Under the pieces are notes generated by a model, which saw only the letters and a program-made list of their open reading frames with translations, was not told where the DNA came from and did not search any database. Position numbers and translations under genes: made by a program. Below are positions 18,045-26,994 of a stretch of 64,000 bases of DNA, in pieces. The first letter of the stretch is position 1. Every line of letters starts with the position of its first letter. Source of the DNA: Xanthomonas sp. NCPPB 1128 (lineage in GTDB: Bacteria; Pseudomonadota; Gammaproteobacteria; Xanthomonadales; Xanthomonadaceae); assembly GCF_001043115.1 (NCBI RefSeq), contig NZ_LFME01000001.1, positions 62,001 to 126,000 on the forward strand. Direction: 5' to 3'.

Positions 18045-19026
18045 TTACTTGGCTCCGGCCGGCGCGTTGTGCGTCGGCCTGTGGTTCGGAATCGGCATCG
18101 TCAACAGCCACGGTCGTCGTCGCGACGGCGTTGTCTTCGGCTTCGTTCGCATCCGCCGCGCGCTCTCCCGGCGCGGCTTCGGGTTCGCCCGTCGGGGCGG
18201 TCGTGGGATCCGTGGCCGTCGACGCATCGGCGTCGTCGGTCGCGGGGGTGTGCGGTGCTGCGGTGTCGCTTGCGTCTGCTGCATCGGCATCGGCATCGGC
18301 GTCTGCGGCATCGGCCGCGTCTGCCTGCGCCGTCGCGCGGGGCTCGGCGGATTCGTCGGTGGCCGCGGCCTGCGCCATGGTGTCGCCCTGGGCGCCTTGC
18401 TTGCTCTGGTCGGCGTCATCACCCGGGGCGGCGTCGGCCTGGGCCATGTCGCCGACCGGCAGCGCGTCGCGGTCCAGCGGCAGCTGCGGTTCCAGTTCGC
18501 CGATGTCCTTGAGTTCGGACAGCGGCGGCAGTTCGTCCAGGCGCTTGAGCCCGAAATAGTCCAGGAAGGTCTTGGTGGTGCCGAACAGCGCCGGCTTGCC
18601 CGGCACGTCGCGGTGTCCGACCACGCGGATCCATTCGCGTTCTTCCAGCGCCTGGATGATGTTGCTGCTGACCGCCACGCCGCGTACCTGCTCGATCTCG
18701 CCGCGGGTGATCGGCTGCCGGTAGGCGATCAGCGCCAGGGTCTCCAGCGTGGCGCGGGTGTAGCGGGTCTTGCGCTCGGTCCACAGCCGCGCCACCCAGG
18801 CGTGCACGTCGCTGCGCACCTGGTAGCGGAACCCCGACGCCACTTCGACCAGTTCCACGCCGCGGTCCGCGCAGGCCTCGCGCAGCAGTTCCAGCGCGCG
18901 CTCGATACTGCCCGGCGGCGCGGGTTCCTCCTCCGGGAACAGGCCGTGCAACTGCGCCAGCGGCAACGGCTGGTTGGCGGCGAGCAGGGCGGCCTCGACG
19001 ATGCGGTTGATCAGCGCTTGATCCAT
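18037..19026 (-). CDS. scpB: ScpB, condensin (SMC) complex subunit, with acidic tail
   Basis: Protein of 329 aa. The first about 190 residues form the two winged-helix domains of ScpB (ETLALIAYRQPITRGEIEQVRGV and the following GTTKTFLDYFGLKRLDELP). ScpB dimers bind ScpA and SMC in chromosome compaction and segregation. Residues about 195-329 are an Ala/Asp/Glu/Thr-rich low-complexity tail, roughly doubling the usual size. It lies 23 bases after scpA and overlaps rluB, forming a scpA-scpB-rluB operon. Confidence 0.93.
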   Translation of the reverse strand: MDQALINRIVEAALLAANQPLPLAQLHGLFPEEEPAPPGSIERALELLREACADRGVELVEVASGFRYQVRSDVHAWVARLWTERKTRYTRATLETLALIAYRQPITRGEIEQVRGVAVSSNIIQALEEREWIRVVGHRDVPGKPALFGTTKTFLDYFGLKRLDELPPLSELKDIGELEPQLPLDRDALPVGDMAQADAAPGDDADQSKQGAQGDTMAQAAATDESAEPRATAQADAADAADADADADAADASDTAAPHTPATDDADASTATDPTTAPTGEPEAAPGERAADANEAEDNAVATTTVAVDDADSEPQADAQRAGRSQVNE

Positions 19027-19049
19027 GCGGGGGCGGGTTCTCGGTGGGC

Positions 19050-19991
19050 TCAGGTAGTGGCGTCGGCGGCGTCGCTGTCGTCGAACTCGCTGTTGAACTG
19101 CAGTGGTGCGTTGGTGTTGCCCAGCGCCAGCGACTTGACGTAGATCGGCGGCATCGGTGGCCGCTCGGTGGCCTCGGCGGGAACGTGCGCCAGCGGCTCC
19201 TGGACGATGTCCAGCAACTGCTCCTTGGCCAGTTCCAGCAGCGCCAGGAAGGTGACCAGCACGCCGAGCTTGCCTTCTTCGGTACTGAACAGCGATTCGA
19301 AACGGTGGAACTTGCCGTCGTCCAGACGGCCCAGCACGTCGCCCATGCGCTGGCGCACGCTCAGCGCCTCGCGCTTGATCGCGTGGCCGCTGAACAGTTC
19401 GGCGCGCTTGAGCACGTCGTACAGCGCCAGCAGCATTTCCTTCAGCTCCACCGGCGGCGGCAGCTTGACCGCGGCACGGTCCGGCACGTGGGCGTGTACC
19501 GGGGTGGTGTCGCGGTCCTGCCGCGGCAGCGCGTCGATGTCCTCGGCCGCCTGCTTGAAGCGTTCGTACTCCTGCAAGCGGCGGACCAGTTCAGCGCGCG
19601 GGTCCGTTTCCTCACCGTCCTCGGCCGGCGGCCGCGGCAGCAGCATCCGCGACTTGATCTCGGCCAGGATCGCGGCCATCACCAGGTATTCGGCCGCCAG
19701 TTCGAAGCGCAGCTCCTGCATCACGTTGATGTAGTCCACGTACTGCCGGGTGATCTCGGCGACGGGGATGTCCAGGATGTCCAGGTTCTGCCGGCGGATC
19801 AGGTACAGCAGCAGGTCCAGCGGGCCTTCGAACGCGTCCAGGATCACTTCCAGCGCGTCCGGCGGGATGTAAAGATCCTGCGGGATCTGCAGCACCGGTT
19901 GCCCATGCACGACCGCCAGCGGCATTTCCTGCTGCTGTGGCGAGGTCGTCTGGATTGGCGGGTTCGCGTCGAGCGCGAGTTCGGAGGTCAT
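19050..19991 (-). CDS. scpA: ScpA, condensin (SMC) kleisin subunit
   Basis: Kleisin of 313 aa. The N-terminal AFEGPLDLLLYLIRRQNLDILDIPVAEIT block is diagnostic, and a winged-helix C-terminal segment is expected near VLVTFLALLELAKEQ. ScpA bridges SMC heads and binds ScpB. The ATG at 19991 gives a natural N-terminus; the open frame extends 47 codons further to a GTG at 20132 with an unconvincing Cys-rich stretch, which I rejected. Confidence 0.93.
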   Translation of the reverse strand: MTSELALDANPPIQTTSPQQQEMPLAVVHGQPVLQIPQDLYIPPDALEVILDAFEGPLDLLLYLIRRQNLDILDIPVAEITRQYVDYINVMQELRFELAAEYLVMAAILAEIKSRMLLPRPPAEDGEETDPRAELVRRLQEYERFKQAAEDIDALPRQDRDTTPVHAHVPDRAAVKLPPPVELKEMLLALYDVLKRAELFSGHAIKREALSVRQRMGDVLGRLDDGKFHRFESLFSTEEGKLGVLVTFLALLELAKEQLLDIVQEPLAHVPAEATERPPMPPIYVKSLALGNTNAPLQFNSEFDDSDAADATT

Positions 19992-20365
19992 CGGTTGGAC
20001 ATCGGTGTTGCGGTAGCGAAGGGCCGGGCAGGCGCGACCCGGCGCGGCTCCTTGCCGGCAGTGCTGCGGTTCAATGGCGCGTCGTCCCCGCAACGCGCTC
20101 GGTACTTCAACAAGACACACGACGCACGCCACGCGTGTCGTGGCGGCGGGAACTGCAGAGGAGGACGTCTGCGCGGGCGGTGTCAGGCAGCGAATCGGTC
20201 GTCGGAAGGGGCTTGGGGTCGCCGATCACCGACGGGCCGCTGCATCCGGCCGCGTGCAATGGGACCAAGGGTAATGCGCCGGCGGGGTCGGTGTCCAGCG
20301 CCGTCGCGCCGGGCCAGGTCCTACAATGACATGTCTCTGGATGCAGGAACGAGGGCGAAGACGCG
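19992..20365. other. Divergent intergenic region of scpA and the YciI gene
   Basis: No gene is supported in these 374 bases. The region must carry promoters for both directions but no box pair is clear enough to report. No repeat element was seen. Confidence 0.5.
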
Positions 20366-20665
20366 ATGTGGTACGTGATCGAGGGGTACGACGTGGCCGA
20401 GGCGCTGCCGCGGCGGGCGGCGGCGCGGCCGGCGCATCTGCAGCGGCTGACCCAGTTGCAGGAGGCCGGACGGCTGTTGCTGGCCGGGCCGTGCCCGGCG
20501 ATCGACGCCGAGGATCCGGGCCCGGCCGGCTTCAGCGGCAGCCTGGTGGTGGCCGCGTTCGACTCGCTGGCCGAGGCGCGGGCCTGGGCCGAGGCCGACC
20601 CGTATGTCGACGCTGGCGTCTACGCCCGGGTCGAGGTGCGGCCGTTCCGCAAGGTGCTGCCATGA
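20366..20665 (+). CDS. YciI-like protein
   Basis: Small cytoplasmic protein of 99 aa with the ferredoxin-like YciI fold: N-terminal MWYVIEGYDV strand, the RPAHLQRLTQLQEAGRLLLAGP helix with the conserved His, and the ADPYVDAGVYARVEVRPFRKV end. Function of the family is unsettled; some members act as dehydrochlorinases or stress proteins. Its TGA overlaps the BolA start (ATGA). The pair sits downstream of no other gene in this direction. Confidence 0.88.
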   Translation: MWYVIEGYDVAEALPRRAAARPAHLQRLTQLQEAGRLLLAGPCPAIDAEDPGPAGFSGSLVVAAFDSLAEARAWAEADPYVDAGVYARVEVRPFRKVLP

Positions 20666-20946
20666 GCGAGGTCGGCGCCGAGCGGGTGGCGCGGATCCGC
20701 GCCGCGCTGGAAGCGGCGTTCGCGCCGCAGGCGCTGGAAGTGGAGGACGACAGCCACCGTCATGCCGGCCACGCCGGCGCGCGCGATGGCCGCGGGCATT
20801 TCAATGTCCGGGTGGTCAGTGCGGCCTTCGCCGGGATGGCGCCGCTGGCCCGGCATCGCGCCGTCTACGCGGCGCTGGGCGAGATGATGCAGACCGACAT
20901 CCATGCGTTGTCGATCCACGCCGAGGTGCCGATCACGGGCGGCTGA
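20662..20946 (+). CDS. BolA-family protein
   Basis: Protein of 94 aa with the class II-KH-like BolA fold. Visible are DDSHRHAGHAGARDGRGHFNVRVVS with the conserved histidines, and the C-terminal HALSIHAEVP helix/strand. BolA proteins partner with monothiol glutaredoxins in iron-sulfur trafficking and affect morphology and stress responses. Translation is coupled to the preceding YciI-like gene. A 16-bp palindrome at 20983-20998 follows. Confidence 0.9.
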   Translation: MSEVGAERVARIRAALEAAFAPQALEVEDDSHRHAGHAGARDGRGHFNVRVVSAAFAGMAPLARHRAVYAALGEMMQTDIHALSIHAEVPITGG

Positions 20947-20982
20947 TGCCCGCGGCGGGAAGGGGTGCCGCTGGCCCGGAAA

Positions 20983-20998
20983 CGGGGTGCGCACCCCG
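20983..20998. terminator. Possible hairpin after bolA
   Basis: CGGGGTGCGCACCCCG is a perfect palindrome that can form a 6-bp stem with a GCGC loop 36 bases after the stop. No T-run follows, so it may be a terminator only with help of other factors, or a protein-binding site. Confidence 0.4.
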
Positions 20999-21125
20999 CG
21001 GGAAAGCGGAATCCGCACCTGGATTATGTTGCGCTGCGGTACGATTCCGACCGGTTTCGCATTATTCAAGCGACTGAAAAACAAGACTTTTATTGGAAAA
21101 ATAACAAAAGGCTTCTGCCTCGCGC

Positions 21126-21139
21126 TGAAAACGATTACA
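21126..21139. promoter_or_regulatory. LacI-type operator in front of the regulator gene
   Basis: TGAAAACGATTACA fits the symmetrical pattern TGWAAWCGWTTWCA at every position. It lies 45-58 bases before the ATG of the LacI-family gene, just after an unusually AT-rich stretch (about 21060-21118) that probably contains the promoter. Position suggests autoregulation. Confidence 0.7.
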
Positions 21140-21183
21140 GTCCGCGCCAGTTTCTCAAGGTCTCTGCCGCGGAGGGCGGCACG

Positions 21184-22197
21184 ATGGCGAAGAGCGCGGT
21201 CACCATCAAAGACGTCGCACGTGAGGCCCGGGTCTCCGTGGCCACCGTGTCGCGTGCGCTCAACGGCCACGAGAACGTGGCCGCGCCGGTGCGGACCCTG
21301 GTCCTGGAAGTGGCCGAGCGCCTGCGCTACAGCCCGCATGCGGCGGCGCGCAGCCTCAGCAGCCGCCGCACCCAGACGCTGGGCGTGGTGCTGCCGGACC
21401 TGTACGGCGAATTCTTCTCCGAACTGATCCGCGGCATCGACGGCGCCGCCCGCGCGCGCCGCCAGCACCTGCTGGTGTCCAGCTACCACGGCGACCCGGA
21501 AGAACAGGGACGGGCGCTGCGGGCAATGCGCGGCCGCGTCGATGGCCTGCTGGTGCTGTCGCCGTATGCCGAGCGCCCCGGCTTCCTCACCGACAACCTG
21601 CCGCAGGCGCTGCCGACGGTGTTGATCAACACCCATCTGCCGGGCACCGAGTACCCGGTGCTGAGCATCGACGACCATGCCGGCGCGGTGGCGATGACCG
21701 AACACCTGCTGGCGATGGGGCATCGCCGCATCGCCTTCATCGGCGGCCCGGAATTGAATTTCGACGCGCGCGAACGCCTGCGTGGCTTCCGCGACGCCAT
21801 CGCGCGCCATCCCGGGCAAGCGCACGGCGAGGAGTTTCCGGGCGACTTCGACGAAGCTTCCGGCTATCGCGCCGGACAGGCGATGCTGCAGGCCGGCGCG
21901 CTGCCCGATGCGGTGTTCGCCGCCAATGACATGACCGCGCTCGGTTGCCTGTACGCCTTCACCCAACGCGATGTGCGCGTGCCCGACGACGTCGCGCTCG
22001 CCGGCTTCGACGACATTCCGCTGGCGCGTTTCGTTCACCCATCCCTCACCACCATGCGCGTCAGCATCGCCGGGCTTGGTGAGCAGGCGATGCATCGCCT
22101 CCTGCACCTGATCGATCGGCCCGACGCGGACGACCGGCAGCGGCAGACCCTGGTTCCTACGTTGGTCGTGCGCGATTCCAGCACGGCCCGTTCCTGA
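21184..22197 (+). CDS. LacI-family transcriptional regulator of the carbohydrate locus
   Basis: Repressor-type protein of 337 aa. Residues about 6-27 are the LacI helix-turn-helix (TIKDVAREARVSVATVSRAL), followed by the hinge helix SPHAAARSLSS and a periplasmic-binding-protein-like effector domain ending GFDDIPLARFVHPSLTTMR. It is placed directly before the TonB receptor and glucanase/transporter genes in the same direction. Three copies of a 14-bp LacI-type palindrome in the window (21126, 25344, 40500) are its likely targets. The inducer is unknown; a sugar released from the imported oligosaccharide is expected. An earlier in-frame start at 20965 would add a non-homologous leader and was rejected. 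Confidence 0.9.
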   Translation: MAKSAVTIKDVAREARVSVATVSRALNGHENVAAPVRTLVLEVAERLRYSPHAAARSLSSRRTQTLGVVLPDLYGEFFSELIRGIDGAARARRQHLLVSSYHGDPEEQGRALRAMRGRVDGLLVLSPYAERPGFLTDNLPQALPTVLINTHLPGTEYPVLSIDDHAGAVAMTEHLLAMGHRRIAFIGGPELNFDARERLRGFRDAIARHPGQAHGEEFPGDFDEASGYRAGQAMLQAGALPDAVFAANDMTALGCLYAFTQRDVRVPDDVALAGFDDIPLARFVHPSLTTMRVSIAGLGEQAMHRLLHLIDRPDADDRQRQTLVPTLVVRDSSTARS

Positions 22198-22223
22198 TGC
22201 GACGCGAACGTTCGCGCCGCATC
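22196..22223. promoter_or_regulatory. 28-bp interrupted palindrome between regulator and receptor
   Basis: Thirteen of fourteen base pairs match in a palindrome centred at 22209/22210, with core CGCGAACGTTCGCG and outer arms GATGCG and CGCATC. It begins within the stop codon of the regulator and lies 79 bases before the receptor ATG. The AACGTT core resembles LacI-family half-sites but the flanks differ from the 14-bp sites. It may be an operator or an RNA hairpin. Confidence 0.5.
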
Positions 22224-22301
22224 GCTTGTTCCACTTCGACCATCGAAGCACCACGCACCACCCATAACGAGCACCACGTCTTTCCTGGAGGGAAACCCCA
22301 C

Positions 22302-25274
22302 ATGCAACACACCCCGCACTCCACCCGGCCCTCGCGCAAGCTGTTGAGCTGCGCTCTCGCCAGTTGCCTGCTGCTGGGCGCCGCGCCGGCATTCGCGCAG
22401 AGCACCGGCGCCACCATTCGCGGCCAGGTCAAGGTCGATTCGGCGCCCGCCGCGTCCGCGCAGGTCACCGCCACCAACCTGGCCACCGGTCTGACCCGCA
22501 GCGTGCAGACCAGCAACAGCACCTATTCGGTCGGCGGCCTGCCGCCGGGTTCCTATCGCATCGACGTCAACGCCGACGGCAAGACCACCTCGCAGAACGT
22601 CACCGTGCAGGTCGGCCAGACCGCGACCCTGGACCTGGGTGTGGGTGGCGAAGCGGCCACCGCCAGCGGGCAGGGCGCGACCACGCTCGACGCGGTACAG
22701 GTGCAGGCGCCGCCGGTGCTGGTGGAAACCCGCACCTCGGAGAACGCCACCTATATTTCCAATGTGCAGATCGAGAAGCTGCCGCAGGCCACGCGCAACT
22801 TCCTGGAGCTGGCTGACAGCGTGCCGAGCGTGCAGTTCCAGCGCGACGCCAAGGGCAACACCACGGTGCGCTCCGGCGCGACCTCGGCCAACGGCACCAA
22901 CGTCTACATCGACGGCATCAGCCAGAAGAACTATGTGCTGACCGGCGGCGTCAGCGGCCAGGATTCCAGCCGTGGCAATCCGTTCCCGCAGTCGGCGATC
23001 GGCGAGTACAAGGTCATCACCTCCAACTACAAGGCCGAGTTCGACCAGGTCAGCAGCGCGGCGATCGTCGCTTCGACCAAGTCCGGCACCAACGATTTCC
23101 ACGGCAGCTTCTTCTGGGATACGACCAACGACGACTGGCGTGCCGAAAGCCCGCTGGAGCGCAAGGCCGGCCAGCGCGACGACTTCTCCGAGACCCAGTA
23201 CGGCGCCACCTTCAGCGGCCCGATCCTCAAGGACCGCGCGCACTTCTTCGTGGCCTACGAGGCCAAGGAATACACCACGCCGAACACGGTGATCCCGGGC
23301 GGCATCTACGCCGACCGCGTCGACCAGTTGCCGGCGCAGCTGCAGCCGCTGGTGGCCACCTACAGCACGCCGTTCAAGGAAGACCTGTACTTCGGCAAGA
23401 TCGACTGGACCCTGGGCGACAACAACCTGTTCGAGCTGACCGGCAAGTACCGCAAGGAAGACGAGCTGTCGGACATCGGCGACACCACCACCTACCAGCA
23501 CGGCAGCAGCAACGGGCAGAAGGAAAAGCGCGCCAACCTGCGTTGGCAGTACAGCGGCGAGGCCTTCCTCAACGATCTGAACCTGAGCTACGAGAGCGCG
23601 TTCTGGACCCAGACCCCGCTCACCGACGGCAGCGGCTATGTGCTGTCCTACGTGCCGCAGGCCGGCAACGAGACCACCATCCTCAGCGCCGGCGCCGGCA
23701 GCAGCTTCCAGAACAAGGGCCAGAAGGGCTGGACCCTGCAGGACGACCTGACCCTCAACAGCCTCGAGTGGCACGGCAGCCACACCATCAAGATGGGGGT
23801 GAAGTACAAGGACATCCAGCTCGATTCGACCCAGATCAATCCGGCCAATCCGCAGTACTACTACAACATCCTCAGCGATGTCGGCACGCCGTACCGGGTG
23901 CGTTTCGGCGACACCGGCGACGGCGGTTCGGTGCAGTCGCAGAACAAGCAGTACGGCATCTATCTGCAGGACGACTGGGAGGTCAACGAGCACCTGACCC
24001 TGAACCTGGGCGTGCGCTACGACTACGAGAAGACCCCGTCGTTCCTCGACTTCGTCACCCCGGCCGACGTCGCCAGCGCGCTGCTGAACTGGCGCAACCT
24101 GGACAACGCCAACTACGACATCGCCAACTACATCAGCACCGGCAACAACCGCAAGGCGTTCAAGGACGCCTGGCAACCGCGCCTGGGCTTCTCCTACGAC
24201 CTGTTCGGCGACCAGGCGCACGTGATCTACGGCGGTGCCGGCCGTGCCTACGACCGCAACCTGTTCGACTACCTGGCGCTGGAGCAGCTCAACAACAACT
24301 TCCGCTCCTACAGCTACTACTTCAGCAGCGCCAACACGCCGTGCCTCGGCCAGCCGTGCGTGGCGTGGGATCCGAACTATGCGACCCAGGCCGGCCTGAA
24401 CGGGCTGGCGGCGTCCAACACCGGTGGCGCCGGCGGTGGCCGCGAGGTCTACCTGATCGATAACAACATCAAGGTGCCGTACTCCGACCAGTTCAGCCTG
24501 GGCATGCGCAACATGGTGCATTTCTGGGGCAACGACTGGTACACGGACGTGACCCTGAGCCGCATCGTCAGCGAGGACGGCTTCGTGTTCCTGCGCGGCA
24601 ATCGCCGTGCCGACGGTTCGTTCTTCCTGCCCGGCACCACCTCCGGCGTGCCGACCGACTCGCCCAATGGCTACAGCGCGATCGTGCTCGGCACCAACGG
24701 CCTGAAGACGCGCAACAACCAACTGGCGCTGAAGCTGGACAAGCCCTACGACAAGGAGTCCGGCTGGGGCCTGACCGTGGCGTACACCTTCTCCGATGCC
24801 AAGGAGAACCGGCAGTACGGCGAGCACTACGCGCTGGACCAGCCGTCGATGGCCGGCTATGGCTGGCGTGAGGCCGGCGGCATCCCGAAGAACCGCCTGG
24901 TGGTCACCGGCATCTACGATCTGCCCTACGACATCACCCTGTCGGCCAAGCTGTCGCTGGCCAGCCAGACCCCGCGTTACGGCACCAACTGCCTGGCGGG
25001 CAACGACCAGTGCTATATCATTCAGTACAAGCCGGATTCCACGCTGGGCTACAAGGAATTCAGCCTGGCGGCGAACAAGGAATGGGATACCGGATCGGGC
25101 ATCAAGTTCAACGTGCGCGCCGATGTCATCAACCTGTTCAACTGGACCAACTATGCGGACTACAACACCGCGACCGGCACCTACGCCGACCTGAACACGG
25201 CGTTCGGCACGCCGAACGGCGTGCTCGCCTCGCCGATGCGGACGTTCAAGCTGTCGTTCGGCTTGAACTGGTAA
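22302..25274 (+). CDS. TonB-dependent outer-membrane receptor, Oar-like
   Basis: Outer-membrane beta-barrel transporter of 990 aa. A signal peptide ends near APAFAQ (residue 33). Residues about 38-115 form a carboxypeptidase-regulatory-like beta domain (GATIRGQVKVDSAPAASAQV), followed by the plug and a barrel ending in the aromatic terminus SFGLNW. This Oar type is common among Xanthomonas sugar-uptake receptors. The ATG at 22302 is preceded by GGAGGG. It lies 104 bases after the LacI-family gene and before a glucanase and ABC importer, so uptake of an oligosaccharide is inferred; ExbB/ExbD encoded at 53.8 kb could power it. Confidence 0.92.
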   Translation: MQHTPHSTRPSRKLLSCALASCLLLGAAPAFAQSTGATIRGQVKVDSAPAASAQVTATNLATGLTRSVQTSNSTYSVGGLPPGSYRIDVNADGKTTSQNVTVQVGQTATLDLGVGGEAATASGQGATTLDAVQVQAPPVLVETRTSENATYISNVQIEKLPQATRNFLELADSVPSVQFQRDAKGNTTVRSGATSANGTNVYIDGISQKNYVLTGGVSGQDSSRGNPFPQSAIGEYKVITSNYKAEFDQVSSAAIVASTKSGTNDFHGSFFWDTTNDDWRAESPLERKAGQRDDFSETQYGATFSGPILKDRAHFFVAYEAKEYTTPNTVIPGGIYADRVDQLPAQLQPLVATYSTPFKEDLYFGKIDWTLGDNNLFELTGKYRKEDELSDIGDTTTYQHGSSNGQKEKRANLRWQYSGEAFLNDLNLSYESAFWTQTPLTDGSGYVLSYVPQAGNETTILSAGAGSSFQNKGQKGWTLQDDLTLNSLEWHGSHTIKMGVKYKDIQLDSTQINPANPQYYYNILSDVGTPYRVRFGDTGDGGSVQSQNKQYGIYLQDDWEVNEHLTLNLGVRYDYEKTPSFLDFVTPADVASALLNWRNLDNANYDIANYISTGNNRKAFKDAWQPRLGFSYDLFGDQAHVIYGGAGRAYDRNLFDYLALEQLNNNFRSYSYYFSSANTPCLGQPCVAWDPNYATQAGLNGLAASNTGGAGGGREVYLIDNNIKVPYSDQFSLGMRNMVHFWGNDWYTDVTLSRIVSEDGFVFLRGNRRADGSFFLPGTTSGVPTDSPNGYSAIVLGTNGLKTRNNQLALKLDKPYDKESGWGLTVAYTFSDAKENRQYGEHYALDQPSMAGYGWREAGGIPKNRLVVTGIYDLPYDITLSAKLSLASQTPRYGTNCLAGNDQCYIIQYKPDSTLGYKEFSLAANKEWDTGSGIKFNVRADVINLFNWTNYADYNTATGTYADLNTAFGTPNGVLASPMRTFKLSFGLNW

Positions 25275-25282
25275 GCAAGGCC

Positions 25283-25313
25283 GCCGCGGCACCCGTGCAC
25301 CGGGCGCCGCGGC
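25283..25313 (+). terminator. Hairpin between receptor and glucanase operon
   Basis: GCCGCGGC at 25283-25290 and again at 25306-25313 (self-complementary) can pair across a 15-base loop just after the receptor stop. A T-rich stretch (TTATTTTTT) follows 15 bases later, too far for a classic terminator. It may reduce read-through into the downstream operon. Confidence 0.45.
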
Positions 25314-25343
25314 GATGCGGAAGTGGGTTATTTTTTGCGTGCA

Positions 25344-25357
25344 TGTAAACGATTTCA
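25344..25357. promoter_or_regulatory. LacI-type operator in front of the glucanase/ABC operon
   Basis: TGTAAACGATTTCA fits TGWAAWCGWTTWCA fully. It lies only 12 bases before the ATG at 25369 and just after a T-rich stretch, so a bound repressor would block the promoter or early transcription. Confidence 0.75.
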
Positions 25358-25368
25358 CGGGGGGCACG

Positions 25369-26994
25369 ATGAAGAAGCAGGGCAGTTTCATCAGGTTTTC
25401 GTTGATGGTGATGGCGGCAGGGGTGCTGCTGACGGCGTGCAAGAAGACCGACGAGGAGCCGAAGGCGGTGGAGAAGAAGCCGGTCAAGGTGATCCTGGTC
25501 GAGGCCGAGTTGCCGCCGAAACTGTCGAAGCCGGAATTGCCGCCCCTGTTCGAGGACATCGAACGCCGCACCTTCCAGTTCTTCTGGGACACCACCAACG
25601 AACAGAACGGCATGGCGGTGGACCGCTATCCGTCGCGGCCCTTCGCGTCCATCGCCTCGATCGGCTTCGCCCTTACCGTCTATCCGATCGGTTACGAAAA
25701 CGGCTGGATCAGCCGCGAGCAGGCGGTGCAGCGCACCCTGACCACGCTGCGCTTCCTGCGCGACGTGCCGGTCGGCCCGCAGCGCACCGGCCGCGCCGGC
25801 TACAAGGGCTTCTACTACCACTTCCTGGACATGCAGAAGGGGCTGCGCTACGACCAGTGGGTGGAATTGTCGACCATCGACACCGCGCTGTTGATGATGG
25901 GGGTGCTGTTCGCCCAGTCCTACTACGAAGGCGACACCGCCGACGAGAAGGAGATCCGCCAGATCGCCGATACCCTGTATCGTCGCGTGGACTGGCCGTG
26001 GATGCAGCAGCGCAAGCCGCTGATCACGATGGGCTGGTACCCCGAGCGCGGCTTCATCCAGCACGACTGGATGGGCTACAACGAAGGCATGATGGTGTAT
26101 CTGCTGGCGTTGGGTTCGCCCACGCATCCGATCGAGCCGGACGCGTGGCAGGAATGGACGCGCACCTACAACAAGGACTGGGGCGTGTACTACGGCCAGG
26201 AATACCTGGCGTTCGGCCCGCTGTTCGCGCACCAGTACAACCACGTCTGGATCGACTTCCGCGACATCCAGGACCAGTACATGCGCGAGCACGGCATCGA
26301 CTACTTCCTCAACAGCCGCCGCGCCACGCTGGCGCAGCGCGAGTACGCCATCGACAATCCGATGAAGTGGAAGGAGTACGGCGAGAACGTGTGGGGCCTG
26401 ACCGCCAGCGACGGTCCGCAGAACACCACCCAGGAGTACCGCGGCGAACAGCGCCAGTTCTTCCACTACCGCACGCGCGGCGCCGGCCTGTTCGAGGCCT
26501 TCGACGACGGCACCATCGCGCCGACCGCGGCGGTGTCCTCAATCGTGTTCGCGCCGGAGGTGGTGATCCCGGCGACCCAGGAAATGCACAAGCGCTTCGG
26601 CGATTTCGTGTATTCGAGCTACGGCTTCCTGGATTCGTTCAACCCCAGCTTCAACTACGATATTCCGCTCAAGACCGGCCGCATGATCCCCAACCGCGGC
26701 TGGGTGGCCGGCGACTACATCGGCATCGATCAGGGTGCGATCGTCACCATGATCGCCAACTACCGCAACGAGTTCGTCTGGAACGTGATGAAGAAGAACA
26801 AGTACCTGCGCACCGGGCTGGAGCGCGCCGGCTTCACCGGCGGCTGGCTGACCCCGGAGGGCGAGGCCCAGCCGTTGCCGAAGAAGGACGAGCAGGCGGC
26901 CAATGCGCGTGCGCTGGGCATCGCCGAGTCGCGCGCCGCCGCCGCCGAGGCGCAGCCCAACCCCGCCCAGCGCCAGCCGCAGCAGCCGGAATGA
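25369..26994 (+). CDS. GH144-like (glycoamylase-like, COG5368/PF10091) lipoprotein glucanase
   Basis: Lipoprotein of 541 aa with lipobox LLTAC (Cys24). From about residue 60 it follows the (alpha/alpha)6 glycoamylase-like pattern: RRTFQFFWDTTN, ELSTIDTALLMMG, GSPTHP, FAHQYNHVWIDFRDIQD, NSRRATLAQREYAID, NVWGLTASDGP and DDGTIAPTAAVSSIVFAPE. Characterised members of this group are beta-1,2-glucan hydrolases (GH144), so this enzyme may cleave beta-1,2-glucan or sophoro-oligosaccharides in the periplasm. The C-terminal about 45 residues are Ala/Gln/Pro-rich. The Met at 25369 starts a clean lipoprotein signal; the frame opens earlier at 25315. Its stop overlaps the next gene (ATGA). Confidence 0.85.
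   Translation: MKKQGSFIRFSLMVMAAGVLLTACKKTDEEPKAVEKKPVKVILVEAELPPKLSKPELPPLFEDIERRTFQFFWDTTNEQNGMAVDRYPSRPFASIASIGFALTVYPIGYENGWISREQAVQRTLTTLRFLRDVPVGPQRTGRAGYKGFYYHFLDMQKGLRYDQWVELSTIDTALLMMGVLFAQSYYEGDTADEKEIRQIADTLYRRVDWPWMQQRKPLITMGWYPERGFIQHDWMGYNEGMMVYLLALGSPTHPIEPDAWQEWTRTYNKDWGVYYGQEYLAFGPLFAHQYNHVWIDFRDIQDQYMREHGIDYFLNSRRATLAQREYAIDNPMKWKEYGENVWGLTASDGPQNTTQEYRGEQRQFFHYRTRGAGLFEAFDDGTIAPTAAVSSIVFAPEVVIPATQEMHKRFGDFVYSSYGFLDSFNPSFNYDIPLKTGRMIPNRGWVAGDYIGIDQGAIVTMIANYRNEFVWNVMKKNKYLRTGLERAGFTGGWLTPEGEAQPLPKKDEQAANARALGIAESRAAAAEAQPNPAQRQPQQPE

Noticed and set aside
22035-25613. 1192-codon minus-strand open frame opposite the Oar-like receptor
   Set aside because: Repetitive Val/Gly/Gln-rich translation typical of antisense frames in high-GC DNA; it spans the stop and start regions of three real plus-strand genes.
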